A stretch of DNA of 20,690 nt. Source: M55B129 sp964506505 (GTDB taxonomy: Bacteria; Bacillota; Dethiobacteria; DTU022). The position numbers were made by a program, and so were the translations under genes. Shown here piece by piece: positions 6,522 through 15,234 of the stretch (within the stretch, counting starts at the first letter, position 1; every line of letters starts with the position of its first letter). The stretch covers positions 1-20,690 of the forward strand of contig CAZDKY010000041.1 in NCBI GenBank assembly GCA_964506505.1, given 5' to 3'. Under the pieces are notes generated by a model that saw nothing but the letters and a program-made list of their open reading frames with translations, was not told where the DNA came from and did not search any database.

Positions 6522-7854
6522 ACGTATTTTCACCGGCTATCTGGCCGTTCTGCTTATCTCTCTGGTCGCCCTGACCCTCACCTTCAGCTTAACCGTACGC
6601 CATTATTTAATCAATGACACCATCGACAGCCTGACCAGGGTAGCGGAAAGCCTCGCTCTCAATCCCGGCAGTAACGGCATGCACGGGGGAGGCCACATGC
6701 GCGGCATCTATTTCGGTCTGGCCAATCGCATCGCCTATGCCGATTATCTTCTGCTTCTCGAAGATGGCACCATTGTAGAGAGCAGTGACGTAGAGACCTA
6801 TCCTCCGGGCAACATCCTTGAAAACGAACCTTTGACAGCACTGTCATCAGAACTGGACAGGGAAAACCACCTGGTGGAAAAAGACCTGGTCGCCGTCTGT
6901 ATCCCGGCAATTTTCAGTGATCAGCAAGGATTCCTGATCCTTTATTCCCATCTGGATCTGCTGACCCAGCTCAACCGCAGCCTGCTCGGTTTTTTAGCTT
7001 TGGCCCTGGTTGCCGGCTTGGCTGTATCTGTCCTGTCAGGGGTACTTATCACCCGGGTGATCGTCGATCCTCTGCAGAGACTGAAAGATAAAGCTTCCGC
7101 CCTGGCCCGACGGGATTTCGGAGGCAGGGTAACTCTGAAAACCGGCGATGAACTTGAAGAACTGGCCGATACCATCAACGAAATGGCCGGGAAACTGGCT
7201 GAATATGATAGTGCTCAGAAATATTTTTTTCAGAAAGCATCGCACGAGCTAAAAACGCCGTTGATGTCAATCCAGGGCTACGCCGAGGCAATTAAAGATG
7301 GCACCATCTCTCCGGCAGAAAAAACCCAGGCCCTGGATATAATTATCAAGGAAAGTGAGAGAATGAAAACACTGGTGGAGCAATTTATTTACCTGTCGAA
7401 GATGGAACAGGTGAAAGAAACCTACACTTTCGAAGAGGTGGTTCTTTATGATGCTGTTCGGGAAGCAATTTATGCCCTGCAAAGTCTGGCCCGGGAAAAT
7501 AATATTGACCTTGAAACAGTAAACACCAGCGAAGAAACAGTGCAGGGCGATCCGGAAAAAATACACCGCCTGCTGCTCAATATAATCGGTAATGCTCTGC
7601 GTTATGCAAATCATTCAATATGGATTAAAACTGAAAAAGGCCGCATTGATATCGCCGATGATGGTCCGGGCTTTGAAAATGATGAACTTGAAAAAGCGTT
7701 CGAACCATTTTACCGGGGCAGGAACGGCGGCAGCGGACTGGGACTGGCCATATCACAGGCTATTGTGAAAAAACACGGCGGATCAATTACTCTCGGCAAT
7801 CAGCCGCAGGGTGGGGCAGTGGTAACCATTTCTTTTCCTCTTTCGAGAACCTGA
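6514..7854 (+). CDS. Membrane sensor histidine kinase
   Basis: 446 residues. TM1 is about 8-28, the external sensor region about 29-155, and TM2 about 156-182. A HAMP linker follows (IVDPLQRLKDKASALARRDFG to about 233), then the HisKA helix with phospho-acceptor His244 in ASHELKTPL, and the HATPase domain with N-box NIIGNALRYA, DDGPGFEND and GSGLGLAI. The external region carries a compact GMHGGGHMRG cluster (55-64) with two His and two Met, which could bind a metal; this is inference. It partners the overlapping response regulator. No strong ribosome binding site precedes the ATG, as expected for coupled translation. Confidence 0.95.
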   Translation: MFKRIFTGYLAVLLISLVALTLTFSLTVRHYLINDTIDSLTRVAESLALNPGSNGMHGGGHMRGIYFGLANRIAYADYLLLLEDGTIVESSDVETYPPGNILENEPLTALSSELDRENHLVEKDLVAVCIPAIFSDQQGFLILYSHLDLLTQLNRSLLGFLALALVAGLAVSVLSGVLITRVIVDPLQRLKDKASALARRDFGGRVTLKTGDELEELADTINEMAGKLAEYDSAQKYFFQKASHELKTPLMSIQGYAEAIKDGTISPAEKTQALDIIIKESERMKTLVEQFIYLSKMEQVKETYTFEEVVLYDAVREAIYALQSLARENNIDLETVNTSEETVQGDPEKIHRLLLNIIGNALRYANHSIWIKTEKGRIDIADDGPGFENDELEKAFEPFYRGRNGGSGLGLAISQAIVKKHGGSITLGNQPQGGAVVTISFPLSRT

Positions 7855-7859
7855 ACAAT

Positions 7860-8355
7860 TTATTCGGCAGTTGAACCCTGCTGTTTACATTCCTGTCCTG
7901 CAATAAGATCAAGAACCTTTTTCAAGAAAGGCAACAGCTGAGAATACAAATTGCGCACCACTGCAAAGCTCCAGTTCTCCGAGTGTTTCTTATTCGCTGT
8001 AGAGGCAGTCATAAGAACGGGGATAGAGGCCTTGGGGATAACTACTCCCGTCCCAGTTTTAGTACAGATGCAGGATCGTGCCGGCAATGCCGGCCAGGCC
8101 TGTCGCTGAAAACATATTTTTCATTTTTTTCTTTACCACCAGGAGTAGCTATTTCATAAAGATCTTTTCGTTGATCTTTAAAATGGGTTACTATCCCAGC
8201 CAAAGGTTGCGGCGCAGGATCTTTAAATCAACTTCACCGGTGACATTGGTTTCAACATTGACCCTGTATTTCATGGTTTGCATACGAATAACAAGCCGTT
8301 TGAAGGTCGGAGAACAAGCGTTTTTTAATTTCCCACCTTGCAAGTCTAAAAACAT
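7860..8355 (-). pseudogene. Probable decayed gene, open in three successive frames
   Basis: No intact gene is recognised between the kinase and the SDH protease. On the minus strand, coding-looking pieces follow one another in different frames. Piece one runs 8355-8191 (MFLDLQGGKLKNACSPTFKR ... RVNVETNVTGEVDL, 54 codons). Piece two is a frame open to about 8055 that contains IVTHFKDQRKDLYEIATPGG. Piece three runs 8087-7860 (VVIPKASIPVLMTASTANKK ... VVRNLYSQLLPFLKKV). Two small indels would join them into about 150 residues. None has a good ribosome binding site, and I do not recognise the family. The alternative is that piece three (75 codons) is a separate small gene and the rest is chance. 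Confidence 0.35.
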
Positions 8356-8412
8356 CACACCACTGCTTCATCGGCCGTTAATTTTTTATAGTGAATTTTA
8401 ACCGAATTATAA

Positions 8413-9252
8413 TTACTTGTCCTTTGGCCCGACCGGATAAACAGGGCCGGGATTGTATTCAACGCTCGGTCGCGCTGTGCGAGGCTGCGGGAACATGCTC
8501 ATCAGGCTATATATTTCCTCGGGCACGTCAATGTTAACATTAATTCCTAGTTCGGCAATCTGTTGTACATCGATGGGATAATCATGCGTCCATGTACCCT
8601 GGGTCAACTTCTCGGCTGTTTTTTCAGCCGTTTCTTCATCCACATGTTTTAGGAGCAGGTTTTTGGCGGTGATTTTAACCTGTCGAAGGGCCTTTTCGGC
8701 AACATCGGCCAGGATCACGGTCTGATCATCAATCTCCTTGATCGGTTTTCGCTCCAGGACCCGAATCAGAGAAGCAGCCGGATACTGCCCCAGCTGGGGA
8801 TCGAGAGGTCCTAGAACGGCATTCTCATCCATGACGAGCTCATCGCCAGCCAGGGCAACCATTGTCCCGCCGGACATGGCATAATGTGGGACAAATACAG
8901 TTACCTTGCCGGGATGACGCAACAGCGCTTCGGCAATCTGCTCCGAAGCCAGGACTAAACCACCGGGAGTATGGAGAATGAGATCAATGGGCACATTTTT
9001 ATCTGTGAGTCTGATCGCTGTCAGAACCTGTTCAGAGTCTTCGATATTGATATAGCGGGTCAGGGGAATACCAAGCAGATTCACCGCTTCCTGGCGGTGG
9101 ATGAGGGTAATGACCCTGCTGCTCCGTTTCTTTTCCAGTTCCACCATCTTACGGGTCCTGGAGGCCCGTAGTACCTGTTGCTGCAAGTACGGCGTCAGCA
9201 TAGTCAGGATTAAAAATATCCAAAATACCTGGGAGAGTAATTCCATTTCCAT
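8413..9252 (-). CDS. SDH-type (ClpP-class) membrane serine protease
   Basis: 279 residues. A single N-terminal membrane anchor (about 5-22) is followed by a ClpP-fold domain of the SDH proteinase family (PF01972-like). It has LILHTPGGL (92-99), the nucleophile Ser127 in HYAMSGGT, and GDELVMDENAVLGPLDPQLG. Such proteins are Ser-Lys or Ser-based membrane-linked peptidases related to SppA and NfeD; substrates are not known. The C-terminus is Pro-rich. AGGAGG lies 3 nt before the first ATG and 9 nt before a second ATG two codons later, so either could be the true start. It sits 42 nt behind the rhomboid gene on the same strand, suggesting one transcript. Confidence 0.9.
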   Translation of the reverse strand: MEMELLSQVFWIFLILTMLTPYLQQQVLRASRTRKMVELEKKRSSRVITLIHRQEAVNLLGIPLTRYINIEDSEQVLTAIRLTDKNVPIDLILHTPGGLVLASEQIAEALLRHPGKVTVFVPHYAMSGGTMVALAGDELVMDENAVLGPLDPQLGQYPAASLIRVLERKPIKEIDDQTVILADVAEKALRQVKITAKNLLLKHVDEETAEKTAEKLTQGTWTHDYPIDVQQIAELGINVNIDVPEEIYSLMSMFPQPRTARPSVEYNPGPVYPVGPKDK

Positions 9253-9294
9253 TAACCTCCTTGCTCTAATCGGTCTAAAATTCTCCGGGCGGGA

Positions 9295-9972
9295 CTAACA
9301 GTAATCACGCCAGCACTCCCAGAAGGGATCGGCACGGTAATTACGCTTGGGGCGCAGGATTAATATCAGCACCAGGCCAAGTAGAAAACCACCGACATGG
9401 GCCCACCAGGCTACCCCCGGGACAGCAGAAAAACCGCTGATAAACTGGAGGACTATCCAGTAACCGAGGTAAATAGGAGCCGGTAACCAGAAAAAGAAAA
9501 AGATAAATGGCGGAATGATAGTCAGGACCCGGGCCCTGGGAAACAAGATCAGATAAGCACCAAGAATGCCGGAAACGGCTCCCGAGGCACCAATCATGGG
9601 AACCATACTCTCCGGCAGGGCAAAGCCCTGAAGCAAAGCTGCCGCCACTCCCGAGAGCAGATAAAGCAGCATGAAACGCCCTAAACCGAGGCGGCCTTCC
9701 ACAGCCGGTCCGAATACCCAGAGAAACCAGAGGTTGCTCAGCAAATGCAGGAGGGATCCGTGTACAAACATACTGGTAAAAATTGTGAAAACTTGACCGG
9801 CCGGATCCTTGAAAAATGAGGCAGGGATAAATCCGTAATCATAAAAGATCACTTCATAACTGGTAATGCCAAGGGAAAGCTGGTATAAGTAAGCCAGTCC
9901 GGTAACGATCAACAGGCCAAAGGTGGCAATTTTAGTGCCGTGATAGGTAATTGTATCGCGCAGCGGGAACAC
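9295..9972 (-). CDS. Rhomboid-family intramembrane serine protease
   Basis: 225 residues with about six to seven membrane segments. The catalytic dyad is visible: Ser130 in GASGAVSG and His192 in WWAHVGGF. HLLSNLWFLWVFG (76-88) is the conserved oxyanion-side segment, and the L1 loop motif EGRLG follows. The start is taken at GTG 9972 (reads MFPLRDTI), which matches the usual start of the family and has AAGGAG about 12 nt upstream. A TTG at 9996 would overlap that site and is less likely. The very C-terminus has three aromatic residues and two Cys (FWECWRDYC). Likely in an operon with the SDH protease. Confidence 0.92.
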   Translation of the reverse strand: MFPLRDTITYHGTKIATFGLLIVTGLAYLYQLSLGITSYEVIFYDYGFIPASFFKDPAGQVFTIFTSMFVHGSLLHLLSNLWFLWVFGPAVEGRLGLGRFMLLYLLSGVAAALLQGFALPESMVPMIGASGAVSGILGAYLILFPRARVLTIIPPFIFFFFWLPAPIYLGYWIVLQFISGFSAVPGVAWWAHVGGFLLGLVLILILRPKRNYRADPFWECWRDYC

Positions 9973-10413
9973 CGGGCTGCCACACTCCTTCAGCAAGATT
10001 TTAGACAGGACATTTTTTATTATACCATTGATCGGGGCAGCGGGAATAAATTATTATCTTCCTTATTCCCGGGCCCGCCTGCCATTCTGCCAGTGGAGAG
10101 AAATGTATTTCAGTTGCCTTGTGATAAAAAAATTACGCAGCAGATAATTAATCAATTTATGTTTCTTCGGAACCTGTCAGATTTTATATTGCTTTTTGGC
10201 CTGGGATTGATCGGCTGGCACATTCATCACTACAACACCTTCAACATCTCCATAATTCATCTCTGCCAGCTGCTGATTATAAATATTTTGATCCCCATTG
10301 TTTTTCTACTTTTAATGCAGCATTAGTTTCCCCCACAGCGACAAGCGAAAAACAGGTGGCCGAAGAACCGTTGTTTCTAAAAATGAAACAAAGATGCATC
10401 CGGGTAAATCATT
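9973..10413. other. Gene-poor stretch
   Basis: About 440 bases between the rhomboid start and the formate dehydrogenase terminator. Short frames are open on both strands: a hydrophobic plus-strand frame ends at 10326, and a minus-strand frame contains NIYNQQLAEMNYGDVEGVVV. Neither has a ribosome binding site or recognisable family. A small stem (TTGTTTC/GAAACAA, 10371-10391) is present. I see no gene I can support; the region must also hold the rhomboid promoter, which I could not place. Confidence 0.4.
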
Positions 10414-10446
10414 AAAAAAGGGCTTTTCCGACAATCGGAAAAGCCC
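10414..10446 (-). terminator. Strong terminator of the formate dehydrogenase operon
   Basis: A perfect 12-bp stem (GGGCTTTTCCGA and its complement, 10420-10446) with a 3-nt loop is followed on the minus strand by six T. It lies 28 nt beyond the fdhA stop. Confidence 0.92.
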
Positions 10447-10473
10447 CGTCTTTATTCGTTAACTTTTACAGAA

Positions 10474-13146
10474 TCAGATTTTTTCAATACTTATTGCACA
10501 TACCTTCGTTTCCGGGATTTTGGATATCGGATCGAGGGCGGCACTGGTCAGCAAATTTGTAGGGCATTCAGCAAAGTGGAAGCTGAGAGAAGCCACCCCC
10601 TGATGGGTGTGGTCTGTTACCTTCGCCTTTACTTTAATTGTTCCTCGCCTCGACTTGACTTCCACCAGATCTCCGTCCTCAATATCAAGTTCGTCAGCAT
10701 CAACCGGATTGATCAAGATATGCTCATCGCCGCTTAATTCATCGAGTCCCTCGGCATAACGGGTTACCGTGCTGTGAAACTGAAAGAGGTTGCGCTCGGT
10801 GGTTAAAACGATGGGATACTCGGAATCACAGGTTTCCGCCGAAGGTCTGAAAACCAGGGGAACCAGCTTTCCTTTCCCGCTGGGAGTGGCGAATTTTTCA
10901 GCGTGTAGATATTTTGTCCCTGGATGATCCTTAGACGGGCAGGGCCACTGAATGCCCTTTTCGGCGATCCGTTCATATGTTAGACCGGCATAACTGGGGG
11001 TCAGAGCAGTCATCTCGTCGAATATTTCCTCGGCGCTGTTGTAAGCAAAACCTTCAGCGCCCATTTCGTTGGCAATGGCACTTGTAATCCACCAGTCCGG
11101 TCTCGCTTCGCCAATTGGATTGATCACCTTGCGCACGCGCTGGACCCTTCTTTCGGTATTGACAAATGTCCCGTTCTTTTCAGCAAAGGAAGTAGCCGGC
11201 AGGACCACGTCAGCCAGGACTGCCGTTTCGTTGAGAAAAATGTCCTGCGCTACAAAGAATTCCAGTTTATCCATCGCTTCACGAGCATTAGAAGCATTCG
11301 CTTCTGATAATATTGGATTTTCACCGGCCAGGTAAATAGCTTTGATTTTCCCTTCGTGGACGGCGTCAAATATTTCCGTATGGGTAATACCAGGCGTCCC
11401 GCTCAAAGAAACATCCCAGGCCTCCTCAAACTTTCGCCGTGCTTCCTCATTGTCCACCTTCTGGTAACCGGTAAAGACATTGGGAAGCGACCCCATGTCG
11501 CAGGCTCCCTGGACATTATTCTGTCCGCGCAGGGGATTAACCCCTGTTGACGGTTTGCCCATATTGCCGGTAATCAGAGCCAGATTGCTGGTAGCCAGCA
11601 CATTATCAGTGCCATGTGAATGCTGGGTTATTCCCATAGCGTAAAGAATGGAAGCCGGACTGTTTTCCGCATACATCCTGGCTGCTTTAACAATTAGGTC
11701 CCAGTCCAACCCGGTTTTTTCGCTGACAAATTGCGGGGTGAATTCTGCCAGCGATTCCTTAAACTGCTCAAAATTCTCACAGTGTTTTTCAATAAACTCG
11801 GCGTCATGCAGATTTTCTTCGATGATCACCCGGACCATACCCATCAGCAGGGCAACATCACTGCCCGGCTTGAGAGGCAGGTGCAGATCAGCAAACTGGC
11901 AGAGCTGAATATCCTGCGGATTGATCACGATCAGTTTAGCCCCTTTCCGCACCGCTCTTTTGACGCGGTAACCGATAACGGGGTGAGCATCGGTAGTACT
12001 GGTCCCAACAGCCAGAATGCAAGCTGCATCTTCAATTTCAGCGATTGAGTTGGTCATCGCTCCGCTCCCCAGTGAGTTGGCCAGACCGGCCACAGTGGGA
12101 GCGTGTCAGAGACGGGCACAGTGATCGATGTTGTTTGTCTCCATCACCGCCCGGGTAAATTTTTGTATCACATAATTGTCTTCATTGGTACACTTGGCCG
12201 AAGCAATAGCCGCAAATTGCTCACCCTTGTATTGAGAAAGCTTTTCGGCCACCAGGGAAAGAGCTTCTTCCCAGCTCGCTTCAACCAGTTCGCCGTTTTT
12301 ACGAATCAGCGGAGTAGTCAAGCGGTCAGGATGATTAACAAAGCTCAAACCGAAACGCCCCTTGACACAAAGAGAACCCTCGTTGGCTGGATTGTCCGGA
12401 GCAGCCCGTGAGCTAACTATTTTCTCCCCGCGGGCTCCAACCATTATCCCACAGCCGCAGCCGCAGAATGGGCAAACAGTTTCCACTTCGTAGGTCGGTT
12501 CAACAGCATTTTTGGGAACCAGGGCTCCCACGGGACAGCGAGCCACACATTCACCGCAGGAAACACAGGTGGAATCAAGAATCGGTTTGTCTCCGAGAAC
12601 TGCAATTTTGGTCTTGATTCCGCGGTAGGCAAAATCGATGCATCCATCGCCCTGTATTTCATCGCAGGTACGCACGCATATACCACAGAGGATACATTTA
12701 TTCATGTTGCGCAGAAAATAAGGGTTTGAATCGTCTATGGGGTCATCCAGAGGCGGTTTGCGCATCATCGCCAGCCTTTCCTCATCCACCCCGATAAAAC
12801 GGGTGACCTCCTGCAGCTGGCACCTGCCGTTCATGGGACATTCCTGGCAGTTGTAATCATGATTGGTAATCAGCAATTCCAAATTTGCCCGGCGTACTGA
12901 CTCCAGCTCCTCGGTGGAAGTATGAACAATCATCCCTTCTTCAACCGGGGTCATACAGGAAACAGTTGGTTTACGCCCTTCGATCTCCACCAGGCAAACC
13001 CGGCAGACACCGACCGGTTTAAGATCGGGGTGATCACACAAATGGGGAATGTAAATACCATTAGCCAGGGCAGCCCTTAAAACTGAAGTTCCCGGAGCAG
13101 CTTTTATTTCTCTTCCATCAATTGTTAATGTAATTAACTCTGACAT
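10474..13146 (-). CDS. fdhA: Formate dehydrogenase alpha subunit, selenoprotein (Mo/W-bisPGD)
   Basis: 890 residues when the TGA at 12108-12106 is read as selenocysteine (Sec347, context HCARL-U-HAPTVAGL). This is the active-site position of formate dehydrogenases. N-terminal modules: a [2Fe-2S] domain (Cys37, 48, 51, 64); a His/Cys cluster site (Cys100, 103, 109 with His96); two [4Fe-4S] sites (Cys151/154/157/161 and 194/197/200/204); and the catalytic domain's [4Fe-4S] site (Cys225, 228, 232, 260). The remainder is the molybdopterin oxidoreductase fold and its C-terminal dinucleotide-binding domain. It oxidises formate or reduces CO2, probably in the cytoplasm because no twin-arginine signal is visible. 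The start overlaps the NuoF-like gene end by 13 nt. Two separate gene calls split at the TGA would be an annotation error. Confidence 0.95.
12063..12108 (-). promoter_or_regulatory. UGA selenocysteine codon and bacterial SECIS hairpin
   Basis: Directly after the UGA the minus strand folds as CGCTCCC paired with GGGAGCG, then an internal loop, then TGGCC/GGCCA closing a GGTCT apical loop. The GGTCT loop starts 18 nt after the UGA. The GGUCU loop and spacing match what I recall of the E. coli fdhF SECIS recognised by SelB. Confidence 0.88.
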
Positions 13147-14993
13147 TTGGATCCCTCCTCGCTTGCTTCAGCCTGTTCTGTAGCTTTGATCCCTTCCGAA
13201 GCAACGGATACTGCGCTCACCTTTTTCGGACAGGCTTCCAAACAGGCCCCGCATTTTATGCACTTTTCCTGGTCAATGACATGCGGTTCTTTCTTCTCAC
13301 CACTTATTGCCCCAACCGGGCAAGCCTTTGCACAGAGCCTGCAACCAATACATTTTTCGGGATCGATGCTATACTTCAGCAGCGCCCGGCAAACCAGGGA
13401 TGGGCATCTTTTTTCAATAACATGGGCTTCATATTCGTCCCGGAAATACCGCAGTGTGCTCAAAACAGGGTTGGGAGCGGTCTGCCCCAGCCCGCACATG
13501 GATCCTTTTTTAACAGCCACTGCCAGTTCTTCAAGGAGATCAATATCCTCAGGTTTCCCACGCCCCTCGGTGATATCCACCAGTATTTTATACATCTGGG
13601 TCATGCCAAGCCGGCAGGGTATACACTGGCCGCAAGATTCTTTCTGGGTAAAGCTCAAGAAATAACGGGCCAGGTCAACCATGCAGGTCCGTTCATCCAT
13701 AACCACGAGACCACCCGACCCCATAATGGCCCCTGCGGCATTGAGCGAATCATAATCGACAGGCAGGTCGAGATGTTCTTCGGGTATGCAGCCTCCCGAA
13801 GGACCACCCGCCTGTACAGCTTTAAATTTTCGTCCTTCTTTTATACCCCCGCCGACATCATAAATAATTTCCCTGATGGTCGTGCCCATGGGCACTTCAC
13901 AGAGGCCGGTGTTACGAATTTTTCCGGCGAGAGCAAAAACTTTTGTCCCCCTGCTGCCCTCGGTTCCGACTGAAGTAAATTCAGCCACTCCACCTTCTTT
14001 AAGGATCAGCGGTATGTTGGCAAATGTTTCTACATTATTGATGCAGGTCGGCTTGCCCCACAGGCCTTCCACAGCAGGGAAAGGCGGTCTGTGCCTGGGC
14101 ACCCCGCGTCGGCCTTCAATGGAAGCAAGAAGAGCTGTTTCTTCGCCACAAACAAAAGCTCCGGCGCCTTCCTTTATTTTAATCCTGAGGTTATGGCCCG
14201 AGTTCAGGATATTTTCACCGAGGAGGCCGTACTCCTCAGCCTGGCTGATGGCTTTATGCAACCGTTTTATAGCCAGGGGATATTCGGCGCGGCAGTATAT
14301 ATAAGCGGAATCGGCACCGATCGCTTTGCTGCAGCAAATTATCCCTTCGATAACCGCATGGGGGTCACCCTCAAGGATACTGCGATCCATGAATGCGCCC
14401 GGATCTCCCTCGTCGGCATTGCATACTATATATTTTTTGTCTCCCGGGCTGCTGAGGGCAAACTGCCATTTCATGCCTGTGGGAAATCCGGCTCCGCCTC
14501 TACCCCGCAGTTTCGATTCTTTGACCTCAGCACAGATGTCGGCTGGCTCCATTTCCAGAATCCTGGAAAGAGCCCGATAACCGCCGCGCATAATATATTC
14601 GTCTATGTTTTCCGGATCGATAATCCCGCTGTTACGCAGGACATTGAATTTTTGCTTGGCATAAAAAGGTATCGTGTCGTAAAAAGTAGCAGGCTTGTCC
14701 ACATCCGGCCCGTCATAGAGCAGTCTCTCGACAACCTCACCGCCGACCAGGTGTTTTTCAACCAACTCGGCCATATCTTCCGGCTTAAGCCGGCAGTAAA
14801 ATATTTCGTCCGGGTAAACAACAATTATGGGGCCTGCTTCACAGAATCCTACGCAACCCCCCATAACAAGACGATATTGATCCCTGATCCCTCTTTTTTC
14901 AAGTTCCTCAACCAGAGCTTCATGAACCTTGTTTGCTCCCGAAGCGATACAACCTGTTGCACCGCAAATCATCAGGTGCTTTCGAAAAGACAT
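13134..14993 (-). CDS. NuoF-like NAD(P)H/FMN and Fe-S subunit (HymB/HylB/HydB type)
   Basis: 619 residues, the long form of NuoF. Residues 1-90 are a thioredoxin-like [2Fe-2S] domain (Cys10, 15, 47, 51). The flavin and NAD domain has LRGRGGAGFPTG (162-173) and NADEGDPGAF (192-201), followed by an SLBB region. The N3-type [4Fe-4S] site is ESCGQCIPCR (Cys454, 457, 460) plus Cys500. Two further ferredoxin [4Fe-4S] motifs are at Cys548-558 and Cys578-588. This make-up is that of the flavin subunit of electron-bifurcating hydrogenases and formate dehydrogenases, which joins NAD and ferredoxin reactions; bifurcation here is inferred. A good site (GGAGGTGG) precedes the ATG. It sits between the small Cys-rich gene and fdhA. 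Confidence 0.94.
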   Translation of the reverse strand: MSFRKHLMICGATGCIASGANKVHEALVEELEKRGIRDQYRLVMGGCVGFCEAGPIIVVYPDEIFYCRLKPEDMAELVEKHLVGGEVVERLLYDGPDVDKPATFYDTIPFYAKQKFNVLRNSGIIDPENIDEYIMRGGYRALSRILEMEPADICAEVKESKLRGRGGAGFPTGMKWQFALSSPGDKKYIVCNADEGDPGAFMDRSILEGDPHAVIEGIICCSKAIGADSAYIYCRAEYPLAIKRLHKAISQAEEYGLLGENILNSGHNLRIKIKEGAGAFVCGEETALLASIEGRRGVPRHRPPFPAVEGLWGKPTCINNVETFANIPLILKEGGVAEFTSVGTEGSRGTKVFALAGKIRNTGLCEVPMGTTIREIIYDVGGGIKEGRKFKAVQAGGPSGGCIPEEHLDLPVDYDSLNAAGAIMGSGGLVVMDERTCMVDLARYFLSFTQKESCGQCIPCRLGMTQMYKILVDITEGRGKPEDIDLLEELAVAVKKGSMCGLGQTAPNPVLSTLRYFRDEYEAHVIEKRCPSLVCRALLKYSIDPEKCIGCRLCAKACPVGAISGEKKEPHVIDQEKCIKCGACLEACPKKVSAVSVASEGIKATEQAEASEEGSKCQS

Positions 14994-15037
14994 TATTCCA
15001 CCTCCATTGGAACTGCTTGTTCAGCAATTTATCTTTA

Positions 15038-15217
15038 TCAGCAAATCACGAATTTGTCATTTAAAGCTACTTTATCAACGATGGCCTTCCTCTTGGCCCT
15101 GCAGGTTTCATCATCATGGCAAAGCGGTCCTTCAAGGCAACAGCGGATAAAGTCTTTACAGGGGTTTTCTTTTGTGTGGGTGCACTTTTCACAGCAGTGA
15201 TCGATAAACCTTTCCAT
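15038..15217 (-). CDS. 59-residue Cys-rich protein within the formate dehydrogenase operon
   Basis: Starts at the ATG with GGAGG 7 nt upstream; another ATG lies one codon before. The protein has nine Cys in 59 residues, at 8, 9, 12, 20, 26, 27, 33, 39 and 59. They sit in segments DHCCEKCTH, NPCKDFIRCC and GPLCHDDETC, and the C-terminal residue is also Cys. No signal peptide or membrane segment is present, so it should be cytoplasmic. The Cys spacing is not that of a standard ferredoxin (CxxCxxCxxxCP). It starts about 18 nt after the NuoE-like stop and precedes the NuoF-like gene, so it is cotranscribed. Possible roles are Fe-S or metal binding, assembly, or an accessory subunit; none is shown. 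I do not recognise the family. Confidence 0.8.
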   Translation of the reverse strand: MERFIDHCCEKCTHTKENPCKDFIRCCLEGPLCHDDETCRAKRKAIVDKVALNDKFVIC

Positions 15218-15234
15218 CATAATCCCTCCCATCT

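Noticed and set aside
9940..10326. Plus-strand 128-codon open frame with a hydrophobic C-terminus
   Set aside because: It begins inside the rhomboid gene on the other strand, lacks a ribosome binding site and resembles no family; the hydrophobicity follows from AT-rich DNA.
12106..12108. TGA between two halves of fdhA as a nonsense mutation splitting the gene
   Set aside because: It is at the known Sec position and is followed by a well-formed SECIS hairpin, so readthrough is expected.
13281..13973. 230-codon plus-strand open frame opposite the NuoF-like gene
   Set aside because: Antisense to the Fe-S and SLBB part of the NuoF-like gene, no ribosome binding site and no family.
14091..15200. 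Long plus-strand open frame opposite the NuoF-like gene
   Set aside because: It lies antisense to a fully supported, motif-rich gene, crosses into the small Cys-rich gene, and has no recognisable domain; it is a shadow of GC-biased codons.
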